DNA of 64,000 nt, from contig NZ_STGL01000008.1 of the NCBI RefSeq assembly GCF_004919085.1, forward strand, positions 62,001-126,000. Direction: 5' to 3'. A model generated the notes under the pieces. The model was not told the DNA's origin. It searched no databases and saw only the letters and a program-made list of their open reading frames with translations. The DNA is from Nocardioides sp. GY 10127 (GTDB lineage Bacteria > Actinomycetota > Actinomycetes > Propionibacteriales > Nocardioidaceae). This document shows positions 45,134 to 53,556 of this stretch, piece by piece. Position numbers and translations under genes: made by a program. The number at the start of each line of letters is the position of its first letter. Positions within the stretch are counted from its first letter, which is position 1.

Positions 45134-45177
45134 TTGACGCGACCCAGGTCACACACCTACTGTCAGATGTCAGACAT
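45134..45177 (+). promoter_or_regulatory. Promoter and GntR-type operator of the acid-sugar operon
   Basis: TTGACG (45134-45139) and TACTGT (45158-45163) are 18 bp apart. An 11-bp perfect palindrome ATGTC-A-GACAT (45167-45177) follows immediately, where transcription would begin. GTC-N-GAC is the half-site pattern of FadR/FCD regulators, and such a regulator is encoded just upstream. The arrangement predicts repression relieved by an acid-sugar effector. Confidence 0.75.
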
Positions 45178-45203
45178 CAGAGATGTGAGGTGGAACAACC
45201 CCG

Positions 45204-46688
45204 ATGACGACCATCACGGAGGTCCTGGCCGGCCACGCGCCGTCGCCCACGACCAGCGCCGCCGAGGTCGAGGCCCGCGCCGAGAAGGCCCCGGTCCTCG
45301 TCGTCCTCGACGACGACCCGACCGGGACCCAGCCGGTCGCCGGGCTGCCGGTGCTGACGCGCTGGGCGGAGGAGGACCTGGCGTGGGCGTTCGCCCAGCA
45401 GGTGCCCGCCGTCTACGTGCTCACCAACACCCGCTCCCTCGACCCCGACGCCGCCGCCGAGCGCAACCGCGAGGTGGCCCGGGCCGCGCGCGCCGCCGCG
45501 GCCACCACCGGCGTCCAGGTCGTCTTCGTCTCGCGCGGCGACTCCACGCTGCGCGGCCACTTCCCGCTCGAGACCGACACCCTGGTCGGCGAGGTCGCCG
45601 CGGAGCTCACCACCGCGTCCGGCGCCACCCTCGAGGGCCACGCGGTCGACGCCGTCCTGCTCGTCCCGGCGTTCCCGGACGCCGGCCGCGTGACCGTCGA
45701 CGGGGTCCACTACTACGTCACCGACGGCGAGGCCGTGCCGGTCGGCGAGACCGAGTTCGCCAAGGACGCCACGTTCGGCTACTCCTCCTCCGACCTGCGC
45801 GACTGGGTCGCCGAGACCACCGGCGGCCGGTACGCCGCCGCCGAGGTCGCCTGCGTCGACCTGCGCACCATCCGCGAGGGCGGCCCCGAGGCCGTCGCGT
45901 CGCTGCTGGAGTCCGTGACCGGCGGGCTGCCCGTGGCGGTCGACGCCGTCACGGAGGAGGACCTGCGCGTCGTGGCGCTCGGCGTCCTGCTGGCGCAGGA
46001 GCACGGCCACACCTTCGTGCACCGCGTCGGCCCCACGTTCGTCCGCGCGCTCATCGGCCTGGAGCCCCCGGCCCCGCTCGACCCCGACACCGTCTACGGC
46101 GCCGAGGGCGGCAACCCCACCGGCGGCCTGGTCGTCGTCGGCAGCCACGTCGCGCTCACCACGCGCCAGCTCGCGGACCTGCAGGCCAGCGACGTCGAGC
46201 AGGACGTCGTGGAGCTCGAGGTGCCGCAGGTGCTCGACCCGGCCCGGCGCGACGCGCACGTGGCCGACGTCGTCGAGCGGGTGCGGGTGGGCCTGCGCAC
46301 CGGGACGGTCGTGCTGCACACGTCCCGCGCCCTGGTCCGCGTCGAGGACGGGGCCGCGAGCCTCGACCTGTCGCGCCAGGTCTCGGCCGCGCTGGTGCAG
46401 GTCGTGCGCACGATCGTCGACGAGGGCGTGGGCGGCGAGGCCGGCACGGCCGGCCCGCGCTTCGTCATCGCCAAGGGCGGCATCACGTCGTCCGACACCG
46501 CCACCCACGGCCTCGGCATGAGCCGGGCCATGGTGCGCGGCCCGATGCTCCCGGGCATCGTCTCGCTGTGGCAGCCCATGGACGGGCCCGGCCTCGGCAC
46601 GCCGTACGTCGTCTTCGCCGGCAACGTCGGCGGGGACACCTCCCTGACCGACGTCGTCCGCACCCTGACCCGAGGAGCCACCCGATGA
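45204..46688 (+). CDS. Four-carbon acid sugar kinase family protein (DUF1537)
   Basis: This 494-residue kinase of the OtnK/DtnK/LtnK family phosphorylates 3-keto four-carbon acid sugars. The N-terminal substrate domain begins with LDDDPTGTQPVAGLPVLTRW and has SRGDSTLRGHFPLE. The C-terminal nucleotide-binding domain has VVVGSHVALTTRQL, RFVIAKGGITSSDTATHGLG and FAGNVGGDTSLTDVVRTL. It begins at ATG 45204, downstream of a good promoter, and overlaps the dehydrogenase start (ATGA). The exact acid sugar (threonate, erythronate or a longer one) is not determined. Confidence 0.92.
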   Translation: MTTITEVLAGHAPSPTTSAAEVEARAEKAPVLVVLDDDPTGTQPVAGLPVLTRWAEEDLAWAFAQQVPAVYVLTNTRSLDPDAAAERNREVARAARAAAATTGVQVVFVSRGDSTLRGHFPLETDTLVGEVAAELTTASGATLEGHAVDAVLLVPAFPDAGRVTVDGVHYYVTDGEAVPVGETEFAKDATFGYSSSDLRDWVAETTGGRYAAAEVACVDLRTIREGGPEAVASLLESVTGGLPVAVDAVTEEDLRVVALGVLLAQEHGHTFVHRVGPTFVRALIGLEPPAPLDPDTVYGAEGGNPTGGLVVVGSHVALTTRQLADLQASDVEQDVVELEVPQVLDPARRDAHVADVVERVRVGLRTGTVVLHTSRALVRVEDGAASLDLSRQVSAALVQVVRTIVDEGVGGEAGTAGPRFVIAKGGITSSDTATHGLGMSRAMVRGPMLPGIVSLWQPMDGPGLGTPYVVFAGNVGGDTSLTDVVRTLTRGATR

Positions 46689-47629
46689 CCACCACGTCCG
46701 CCGACACCGCCACCACCCCCGCCGCCGGCGAGGGCCTCTCGGTCTGCGTGCTGGGCCTGGGCGCCATGGGCCTGCCCATGGCCACCAACCTCACCACCGT
46801 CGCGACCGTGCACGGCTTCGACCCCGCCGCCGCCCGCGCCGACCTGGCCCGCGAGGCCGGGATCACCGTCCACCCCGACGCCCGCTCGGCGGCCGCGGTC
46901 TCGGACGTCGTCCTGCTCGCCGTGCGCGACGGCGGCCAGCTGCACGAGGTGCTGTTCGGCGAGGCCGGCATCGCCGAGGTCCTCTCCCCCGGCTCGGTCG
47001 TCCTCATGACCAGCACCGTCGGCATCGGCGTGGTCGTCGAGGCCGCCGAGAAGCTCGCCGGCCTGGGCGTCGGCCTGGTCGACGCCCCGCTGTCGGGCGG
47101 CCCCGCCCGCGCCGGCGCCGGTGACCTGCTGGTCGTGGTCGGCGCCTCCCCGGCGGACCGCGACAAGGCCGCCCCCGTCCTCGAGGCCATGTCCTCGACC
47201 CTCGTGGTCGTCGGCGACAAGGCCGGCGACGGCCAGGCCATGAAGACCGTCAACCAGCTGCTGTGCGGCGTCCACATCGCCGCCGCCGCCGAGGCGCTGG
47301 CGCTCGCCGACCGCCTCGGGCTCGACCTCCAGCGCACGCTCGACGGCCTGCGGGCCGGTGCCGCCGCCAGCTTCATGCTCGGCAACCGCGGCCCCCGCAT
47401 GCTCCAGGCCTGGGACGAGGAGGGCGCCGAGGTGCTCAGCCGCCTCGACATCTTCGTCAAGGACCTCGGCATCGTGGGCAAGGCCGCCCGCGAGCACCAC
47501 CTGGCGGCCCCCGTGGCCGTGGCCGCCGAGCAGCTCTTCCTCCTCGGCGAGGCCCAGGGCCTCGGGCTCGCCGACGACTCCGCGGTGATCCGCACCCTGG
47601 CGCCCCAGCGTCCCGGCTCCGCCGGCTGA
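46685..47629 (+). CDS. ltnD: L-threonate-type NAD-dependent 3-hydroxy acid dehydrogenase
   Basis: This 314-residue beta-hydroxyacid dehydrogenase of the LtnD/GarR family oxidises C2/C3 of an acid sugar before the kinase acts. Motifs are the Rossmann GLGAMG (24-29), the substrate loop DAPLSGGPARAG (about 133-144) and the catalytic Lys187 in GQAMKTVNQLLCG. The first about 16 residues are a Thr/Ser-rich extension. It is translated with the kinase gene. The name is by family and operon context. Confidence 0.88.
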   Translation: MTTTSADTATTPAAGEGLSVCVLGLGAMGLPMATNLTTVATVHGFDPAAARADLAREAGITVHPDARSAAAVSDVVLLAVRDGGQLHEVLFGEAGIAEVLSPGSVVLMTSTVGIGVVVEAAEKLAGLGVGLVDAPLSGGPARAGAGDLLVVVGASPADRDKAAPVLEAMSSTLVVVGDKAGDGQAMKTVNQLLCGVHIAAAAEALALADRLGLDLQRTLDGLRAGAAASFMLGNRGPRMLQAWDEEGAEVLSRLDIFVKDLGIVGKAAREHHLAAPVAVAAEQLFLLGEAQGLGLADDSAVIRTLAPQRPGSAG

Positions 47630-47659
47630 CCTGGACGACCCCCCTCAGGCGGGGCGGCT

Positions 47660-47702
47660 CCGACGTCCCTCACGCCCTCGACGGCGTGAGGACCCACGTC
47701 GG
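47660..47702 (+). promoter_or_regulatory. Two-part hairpin between the dehydrogenase and the permease
   Basis: An outer stem CCGACGT/ACGTCGG encloses an inner stem CTCACGCC/GGCGTGAG. It lies 30 bp after the ltnD stop in a 183-bp spacer. It may be a partial terminator that lowers permease expression relative to the enzymes. Confidence 0.5.
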
Positions 47703-47812
47703 CGCCGTCCTGCCACCCCACCGCCCGGCCCCCACGGCCGGGCGGGCGCTCCGCCCTGCCCACACTGCTGTCCACCCCAGTCCACCCACTGGCCGTCCTC
47801 AGGAGGATCCCC

Positions 47813-49234
47813 TTGGGAACCACAGGTCTGCTGATCACCGCCGTCGCGGCGGTGGCGGTGCTGCTCGTCGCGATCATCCGGCTCAAGCTGCCGGCGTTCC
47901 TCGCCCTGCTCGGCGTCAGCGTGCTCACGGCGCTCGTCGTCGGCATCCCGCTCAGTGACGTCGTCACCACCATCGTCGAGGGCATGGGCGGCACGCTCGG
48001 CAGCGTCGCCCTCCTCGTCGGCCTGGGCACCATGCTCGGCAAGCTCATCGAGGTCTCGGGCGGCGCCCGCTCGCTCGCCGACTCCTTCACCGCCGGCTTC
48101 GGCGAGCAGCGGATCGTCGCGGCACTGACCGCGGTGGCCTTCCTGCTGGCCATCCCCGTCTTCTTCGACGTGGGCTTCATCGTCCTGGTCCCGATCATCT
48201 ACGGGTTCGCGGTCGCGCTCGGCGCCAACCCCGTCAAGGTCGGTCTCCCCGTCGGCGGCATCATGCTCGCCATCCACGTGACCGTCCCGCCGCACCCCGG
48301 CGTCGTCGGTGGCGCCGCGCTCGTGAACGGCGACCTGGGCTGGATCACCATCTTCGGCCTGATCATCTGCCTGCCGCTGGCCGTGCTCTCCTACTACGTC
48401 GCCAAGGTGATCAACCGCCGCGACATCGCGATGCTCCCGGAGACCGCCCGCACCTTCGCCTCGTTCCGCGAGTCGATGCTGGCCTCCGGCTCGGCCGCCC
48501 CGGTCGACGAGGACGAGACCGCCGTGGCCCGTGCGGCCCGCGAGAACCCGGCCGGCACCGCCTCGGTCCTGGTCTTCATCCTGCTGCCGATCCTGATGAT
48601 CATGTCCGGCACCGTCGGCGGCCTGTTCACCACGGACGGCTCGACGGCCGACGCCGTCCTCGGCTTCGTCGGCGCCCCCGCCGTCGCCCTGCTCGTCACG
48701 ACGTTCCTGGCCTACTACTGGCTGGGCATCCGCCGCGGCGTGACCTCCGCCGACCTCGGCTCCGCCCTCGACGCGGGCCTCGCCCCGGCCGCGATCATCA
48801 TCCTGGTCACCGGCGCCGGCGGCGTGTTCGGCAAGGTGCTCACCGTCTCCGGCATCGGCAACGCCCTGGCCACCTCGCTGGCCGCCACCGGCATGCCGCT
48901 GCTGCTCGCGCTGTTCCTGGTCGCGGTCGTGCTGCGCGTCTCGCAGGGCTCGGCGACGGTCGCCATCGTCACCACCCTCGGCCTGCTCGGCGGCGCCGTG
49001 ACCGGTGGCGACTACACCACCGCGCAGGTCGCCCTGCTCGTGCTCGGTGTCGGCTTCGGCGCCCTCGGCTTCTCCCACGTCACCGACTCCGGCTTCTGGG
49101 TGGTCACCCGGTTCCTCGGGCTGTCGGTGGCCGACGGCCTGCGCACGTGGACGGTGCTCACCACCGTCCTGGGCGTGGTGGGCTTCCTGCTCACCGCGGT
49201 CGTCTTCGGCGTCGTCACGGCGGCGGGTCTGTGA
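47813..49234 (+). CDS. GntP-family gluconate/acid-sugar:H+ symporter
   Basis: This 473-residue permease of the GntP family has 12-14 membrane segments. Characteristic segments are VALLVGLGTMLGKLIEVSGG, IPVFFDVGFIVLVPI, LAIHVTVPPHPGVVG and a C-terminal GALGFSHVTDSGFWVV. The TTG start at 47813 (LGTTGLLITAV) has AGGAGG at 47801-47806. It imports the acid sugar degraded by the flanking enzymes (inference from context). It overlaps the aldolase start by 4 bp. Confidence 0.92.
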   Translation: MGTTGLLITAVAAVAVLLVAIIRLKLPAFLALLGVSVLTALVVGIPLSDVVTTIVEGMGGTLGSVALLVGLGTMLGKLIEVSGGARSLADSFTAGFGEQRIVAALTAVAFLLAIPVFFDVGFIVLVPIIYGFAVALGANPVKVGLPVGGIMLAIHVTVPPHPGVVGGAALVNGDLGWITIFGLIICLPLAVLSYYVAKVINRRDIAMLPETARTFASFRESMLASGSAAPVDEDETAVARAARENPAGTASVLVFILLPILMIMSGTVGGLFTTDGSTADAVLGFVGAPAVALLVTTFLAYYWLGIRRGVTSADLGSALDAGLAPAAIIILVTGAGGVFGKVLTVSGIGNALATSLAATGMPLLLALFLVAVVLRVSQGSATVAIVTTLGLLGGAVTGGDYTTAQVALLVLGVGFGALGFSHVTDSGFWVVTRFLGLSVADGLRTWTVLTTVLGVVGFLLTAVVFGVVTAAGL

Positions 49235-50121
49235 CCGCGGACGTCGTCACCCTCCAGCAGGCCCGGGGCACCGCCCCGGGCCTGCTGGCCGTGCTGGTGA
49301 CCGAGCGGCTCGAGCGGGGCGGGGCCGTCGCGGCCATCGCCTGCTACGACTTCACGACCGCCCTCGGGGCCGTCGCCGCGGCCGAGGCCGCCGGGCGACC
49401 CCTCATCCTGCTGGTGCCGCCGGTCGTGGCCGCCGACCCGACCGGCCCCCGCCTGGTGCGGGCGCTGCGCGGCCTGGCGGACGGCGCGGACGTGCCGGTC
49501 GTCGTCCAGCTGGACCACGCGCGGGACGCCGACCTCATCCTCGCCACCGTCGAGGCCGGCGCGCACGCCGTCCTCGCCGACGGCTCGCACCTGTCCCTGG
49601 AGGAGAACGCGGCGTTCGTCGCCTCGATCGTGGCCCGGGTGCCCGCCGGCGTCAGCGTCGAGGCGGAGCTCGGCGCACTGGCAGGCGACGAGGACCGGAC
49701 GGACGTCGCCTCGACCGTGCCCGCGGGCATGACCGACCCCGCCGACGTCGCCGGGTTCCTGGCCGCGTCCGGCGCGCACCTGCTCGCCGTCTCGATCGGC
49801 AACGCGCACGGCAGCTACTCCGGCGTCCCGCACCTGGACTGGGACCTGCTGGACCGCATCCGCACCGAGGCCGACGGCGTGCCGCTCGTGCTGCACGGCG
49901 CGTCCGGGCTGGCAGCCGAGGAGCTCGCGGCCGCCCCCGGCCGCGGGATCGGCAAGGTCAACGTCAACACCGAGGTCCGCGAGACCCTCCTGGCCCGGCT
50001 CTCCGAGGCCGTGCCCGAGGCGGTCGGCAAGGGCGCGGACGTCCGCGGCCTCGTCGCCGCCTGGCGCGGGAGCGTCACCGCGTCCGTCGCGGACGTCGTG
50101 GCACTGCTCGACCCGGCCTGA
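49231..50121 (+). CDS. Class II ketose-bisphosphate aldolase family protein
   Basis: This 296-residue TIM-barrel aldolase belongs to the FbaA/GatY/KbaY family. The catalytic Asp95 and zinc His96 (QLDHARD), EAELGALAGDEDRT, zinc His193 (GNAHGSY), His222 in LHGASGL and the phosphate-binding GIGKVNVNTEVR are all present. The GTG start overlaps the permease stop as GTGA. It takes the place usually held by a class II sugar-phosphate decarboxylase in threonate operons, so the last step here is probably an aldol cleavage. Confidence 0.88.
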   Translation: MTADVVTLQQARGTAPGLLAVLVTERLERGGAVAAIACYDFTTALGAVAAAEAAGRPLILLVPPVVAADPTGPRLVRALRGLADGADVPVVVQLDHARDADLILATVEAGAHAVLADGSHLSLEENAAFVASIVARVPAGVSVEAELGALAGDEDRTDVASTVPAGMTDPADVAGFLAASGAHLLAVSIGNAHGSYSGVPHLDWDLLDRIRTEADGVPLVLHGASGLAAEELAAAPGRGIGKVNVNTEVRETLLARLSEAVPEAVGKGADVRGLVAAWRGSVTASVADVVALLDPA

Positions 50122-50136
50122 CGCCCTCTGACCGGT

Positions 50137-50194
50137 CACGCACGACGGCCCGGCACGTCCCGCGAGCAGCGGGGGTGCCGGGCCGTCGTGCGTG
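50137..50194. terminator. Bidirectional terminator between aldolase and poxB
   Basis: A 20-bp perfect stem (CACGCACGACGGCCCGGCAC with its complement) and 18-nt loop lies between two converging genes, 15 bp from either stop. It can serve both strands. Confidence 0.85.
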
Positions 50195-50209
50195 CGGGGC
50201 GCGCGAGGA

Positions 50210-51931
50210 TCAGAGGATCTGGCGCAGGTTCGTGCGGGCCAGGTCGAGGATCTCGTCCCCCTTGCCGGAGAGGACCGTGCGCAGCGCGTAGAGCGTGAAG
50301 CCGCGGACCTGCTCGGCGCTCACCGTCGGCGGGATGGAGAGCTCCTGGCGGTCGGTGACCACGTCGATCAGGGCCGGGCCGGGCCGCGAGAGGGCCTCCT
50401 TGAGGGCGACCTCGAGGTCGGCCGAGTCCTCGACGCGGACGGCCGGGATGCCGACGGCCTCCGCGACCTGCGAGAAGTCGGGGTTGGCCAGCTCGGTGCC
50501 GAAGTTCACGAAGCCCGCCGCCTTCATCTCCAGCTCGACGAAGTTGAGCGAGGAGTTGTTGAAGACGACGACCTTCACCGGCAGGTCGTTCTGCTTCAGC
50601 GTGAGCAGCTCGCCGAGCAGCATCGCCAGGCCGCCGTCGCCGGCCATCGCGATCACCTGGCGGTCGGGGTGGGAGGCCTGGACGCCGACGCCGTGGCTGA
50701 GCGCGTTGGCCATCGTGCCGTGGTTGAAGGAGCCGATGAGGCGGCGCTTGCCGTTCATCGTCAGGTAGCGGGAGGCCCACACGACGGGCGAGCCGACGTC
50801 CGGGATGAACACGGCGTCGTCGTCGGCGAGCTGGTCGAGCAGCCGCGCCACGTACTGCGGGTGGATCTTCCGGCCGGCCTTCGTCGGGGCGGCCAGCTCG
50901 TCCAGCTTCCCGCGCGTCTTGCGGTAGTGCGCGAGGGCGTCCTCGAGGTGCTTGCGCTGCGTCTTGCGGGTGAGCAGCGGGAGCAGCGCGCGGGCGGTCT
51001 CCCCGACGTCGCCGACCAGGCCGAGGTCGAGCGGGGCCCGACGTCCGAGGTTCTCGCCCCGCACGTCGACCTGGATCTTCGTCGCCTTCTCCGGGTAGAA
51101 CTGCGTGTACGGGAAGTCGGTGCCGAGCATGAGGAGCGTGTCGGCCTCCTCCATCGCCTTGTAGCCGGAGGCGAACCCGAGCAGGCCGGTCATGCCGACG
51201 TCGAACGGGTTGTCGTACTCGATGTGCTCCTTGCCGCGCAGCGCGTGGACGATCGGGGCTCCCAGGGCGTCCGCCAGGGCGACGACGTCGTCGTGGGCGC
51301 CGGCCACACCGGCGCCGGCGAGGATCGTGACCTTCTCGCCGCGGTCGAGCAGGCGGGCCGCGGTGGCCAGGTCGGCGTCCGCCGGGATGACGCGGGGGCG
51401 CGAGGTGGTCACCTTCGAGACGGTCGTGTCCACGGCGTCCGAGAGCGCGACGTCCCCCGGGATGACGAGCACGGCCACGCCCTGCTTCTCCACCGCGGTC
51501 TGCATCGCGATGCGCAGCAGGCGCGGCATCTGGGCGGGGCTCGCGACGTACTCGCAGTAGACGCTGCACTCGCGGAAGAGCTCCTGCGGGTGCGTCTCCT
51601 GGAAGTAGTTGGAGCCGATCTCGGCGGTGGGGATGTGCGCGGCGATCGCCACGACGGGGACGCGGGAGCGCTGGGCGTCGAAGAGCCCGTTGATCAGGTG
51701 CAGGTTGCCGGGGCCGCACGAGCCGGCGCACACGGCGAGGTCGCCGGTGGTGGCGGCCTCCGAGGCGGCGGCGAAGGCGGCGGCCTCCTCGTGGCGCACG
51801 TGCACCCACGAGATGCCCGACCCGCGGAGCGCGTCGGTGAAGCCGTTGAGGGAGTCACCCGGGACGCCGTAGACGCGGGTGACGCCATTGGCCTCCAGGG
51901 TGTCGACGATGTTCTGGGCGACGGTGGTCAT
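50210..51931 (-). CDS. poxB: Pyruvate dehydrogenase (quinone)/pyruvate oxidase-type TPP enzyme
   Basis: This 573-residue three-domain TPP enzyme is close to PoxB in length. The glutamate that activates TPP is in VRHEEAAAFAAAS, CGPGNLHLINGLFDA follows, and the TPP motif is GDGGLAML...NNSSLNFVE. FAD-domain features are TILAGAGVAGAHDD and GKEHIEYDNPFDVGMTGLLG. The C-terminus (RTVLSGKGDEILDLARTNL) resembles the membrane-binding tail of PoxB. Acetolactate synthase is an alternative but is less likely. ATG 51931 is chosen for fit to family length. Confidence 0.88.
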   Translation of the reverse strand: MTTVAQNIVDTLEANGVTRVYGVPGDSLNGFTDALRGSGISWVHVRHEEAAAFAAASEAATTGDLAVCAGSCGPGNLHLINGLFDAQRSRVPVVAIAAHIPTAEIGSNYFQETHPQELFRECSVYCEYVASPAQMPRLLRIAMQTAVEKQGVAVLVIPGDVALSDAVDTTVSKVTTSRPRVIPADADLATAARLLDRGEKVTILAGAGVAGAHDDVVALADALGAPIVHALRGKEHIEYDNPFDVGMTGLLGFASGYKAMEEADTLLMLGTDFPYTQFYPEKATKIQVDVRGENLGRRAPLDLGLVGDVGETARALLPLLTRKTQRKHLEDALAHYRKTRGKLDELAAPTKAGRKIHPQYVARLLDQLADDDAVFIPDVGSPVVWASRYLTMNGKRRLIGSFNHGTMANALSHGVGVQASHPDRQVIAMAGDGGLAMLLGELLTLKQNDLPVKVVVFNNSSLNFVELEMKAAGFVNFGTELANPDFSQVAEAVGIPAVRVEDSADLEVALKEALSRPGPALIDVVTDRQELSIPPTVSAEQVRGFTLYALRTVLSGKGDEILDLARTNLRQIL

Positions 51932-52045
51932 GTCCCTCCGATACCCACCTCGCCCGGACTTCCATGCTGCTCCTTCCGTCACACGTCGAGAAGTGGGCGT
52001 CGGGCCTCGCTCGATGCGTCTCGCCCCTTGCCCGGACGCGGCGCG

Positions 52046-52080
52046 GCCGGGCCCTCCACCGCGGGGGTGGCGGGCCCGGC
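52046..52080 (-). terminator. Terminator after the MFS transporter
   Basis: The hairpin GCCGGGCCC-T-CCACC / GGTGG-C-GGGCCCGGC has one internal mismatch and a 5-nt loop. It lies 29 bp downstream of the MFS stop on the minus strand. Confidence 0.7.
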
Positions 52081-52109
52081 CGGGCGCGCGGGCGGGGGCG
52101 GAGCGGGCG

Positions 52110-53390
52110 TCAGCGGACGCTGCGCACCATGAGGACGGCGAGGCCGCCCAGGACGCCGAAGGCAGCGCCGGTGAGGAACAGGCCCGGGTAGCCGACGCTG
52201 GCCACGATGAACGGGGCGAAGACCGGGAGCAGCGACTGCGGGAGCGCCTGGGCGATGTTGATGACGCCGAGGTCCTTGCCGGCCTGGCCGTCGTCCGGGA
52301 GGACGTCGGAGACGAGCGCGAGGTCGACCGCGAGGAACGCGCCCAGGCCCATGCCCAGGAAGCACTCGGCGACCACCAGCACGGCGAAGGAGCCGGCCAT
52401 CGCCATGACGCCGAGGCCCAGCGCCGCCACGAGGGCGGAGATGAGGACGAACGGCTTGCGGCGGCCGGTGCGGTCCGAGAGCCAGCCGAAGAAGAAGGTC
52501 GTGAGCAGGATGCCGAGCGCGTTCGCGAGCGTCGCCTGGAAGACCTTGGTCGCGGCCTCGGTGACCGAGTAGCCGAGCTCGTTCATCACGAAGTAGGTGA
52601 GGTAGCTGGTTGCGGTGAACGAGGTGGTGATGAGGCAGAAGCGGGTGACCCAGGCCCAGGCCAGGTCGGGGTGCTTGCGCGGGTTGAACACGAAGGAGGA
52701 GAAGATCGACAGGACGTTGAGGCGCTCGGCCGGCGGCTCGGTGCGACGGACGTCCTTGATCGGGAGGATCGCCAGCACGAGGACGACGAGGCCGATGAGG
52801 GCGGGCACCAGCATCTGGGTGTAGCCCACCGCGAAGAGCTGGACGAAGAAGGTGCCGATGACGGCGCTGAGGTTCTGCGCCAGGCTGATGAGGGAGGCGA
52901 CCTTGCCGCGGAAGCCGACGCTGACCTGGTCGGGGAGCATCGCGACGAGGGGCGCGAGGGCGAAGTTGAAGCCCAGCTGGCAGATGGACCAGCCGACCAC
53001 GACCGTCCACACGGCCGGGCTGAACGCGATGACCAGGATGCCCACGTACGCGATGACCGCGCCGGAGAAGATCCAGGGCTTCCGCTGGCCCATCCGGCTC
53101 ATGGTCCGGTCCGACAGCCGACCGGTGATCGGGTTCACGATGAAGGCCACGGCGGCACCGATGGCGAGGACCAGGCTCAGGTTGGTCGCGGAGTTCGCCG
53201 CGTCCAGCGTGGTGAGGGCCAGCGCCAGCGACACCAGCAGCGGCGCCATGATGGCGATCATCAGGCCGAGCATGGCGGTCGGGATGGCGACGAGCGCGAT
53301 CCTGTCGCGGCGCCTCTGCTCGTCCGAGATCGAGGCCGGCTCGAGGCCGCTCGCGTCCGCGCTGACGGGTGTCGGTGAGGCAGTGGTCAT
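52110..53390 (-). CDS. MFS transporter (SLC45/GPH-like)
   Basis: This 426-residue transporter has 12 predicted membrane segments. The loop 2-3 motif is NPITGRLSDRTMSRMGQRKP, and a second copy is in FFGWLSDRTGRRKPF. These resemble sugar/proton symporters of the SLC45/GPH type more than drug exporters. ATG 53390 (MTTASPTPVSADAS) is chosen; the longer frame would cover the divergent operator. It is divergent from a TetR gene and presumably under its control. The substrate is unknown. Confidence 0.86.
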   Translation of the reverse strand: MTTASPTPVSADASGLEPASISDEQRRRDRIALVAIPTAMLGLMIAIMAPLLVSLALALTTLDAANSATNLSLVLAIGAAVAFIVNPITGRLSDRTMSRMGQRKPWIFSGAVIAYVGILVIAFSPAVWTVVVGWSICQLGFNFALAPLVAMLPDQVSVGFRGKVASLISLAQNLSAVIGTFFVQLFAVGYTQMLVPALIGLVVLVLAILPIKDVRRTEPPAERLNVLSIFSSFVFNPRKHPDLAWAWVTRFCLITTSFTATSYLTYFVMNELGYSVTEAATKVFQATLANALGILLTTFFFGWLSDRTGRRKPFVLISALVAALGLGVMAMAGSFAVLVVAECFLGMGLGAFLAVDLALVSDVLPDDGQAGKDLGVINIAQALPQSLLPVFAPFIVASVGYPGLFLTGAAFGVLGGLAVLMVRSVR

Positions 53391-53425
53391 CGGAGACCCT
53401 CTTTCAGGTTGAGCGTGATGCGCAG

Positions 53426-53480
53426 CACTACAGTTGTAGTGATGCGCACCATACATCGAAAACCTCCGCGTGGAAGTTTT
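53426..53480. promoter_or_regulatory. TetR operator region between MFS and tetR
   Basis: A 16-bp perfect palindrome CACTACA-GT-TGTAGTG (53426-53441) is flanked by direct repeats GTGATGCGCA. A second, imperfect palindrome AAAACcTCC-GCGT-GGAaGTTTT spans 53459-53480. The first is the likely TetR binding site controlling the MFS gene; the second may control tetR. Confidence 0.7.
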
Positions 53481-53556
53481 TGGTCCCTGTCAGGTGTTCA
53501 TGAGTTTCTTCATCGGTCAGGATGGGTCGAACATGCAGGTCACAGGGGGGAGCCAG

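Noticed and set aside
50210..51931. Acetolactate synthase large subunit
   Set aside because: Length, the FAD-domain motifs and the C-terminal tail match PoxB better. No small subunit gene or ilv context is present.
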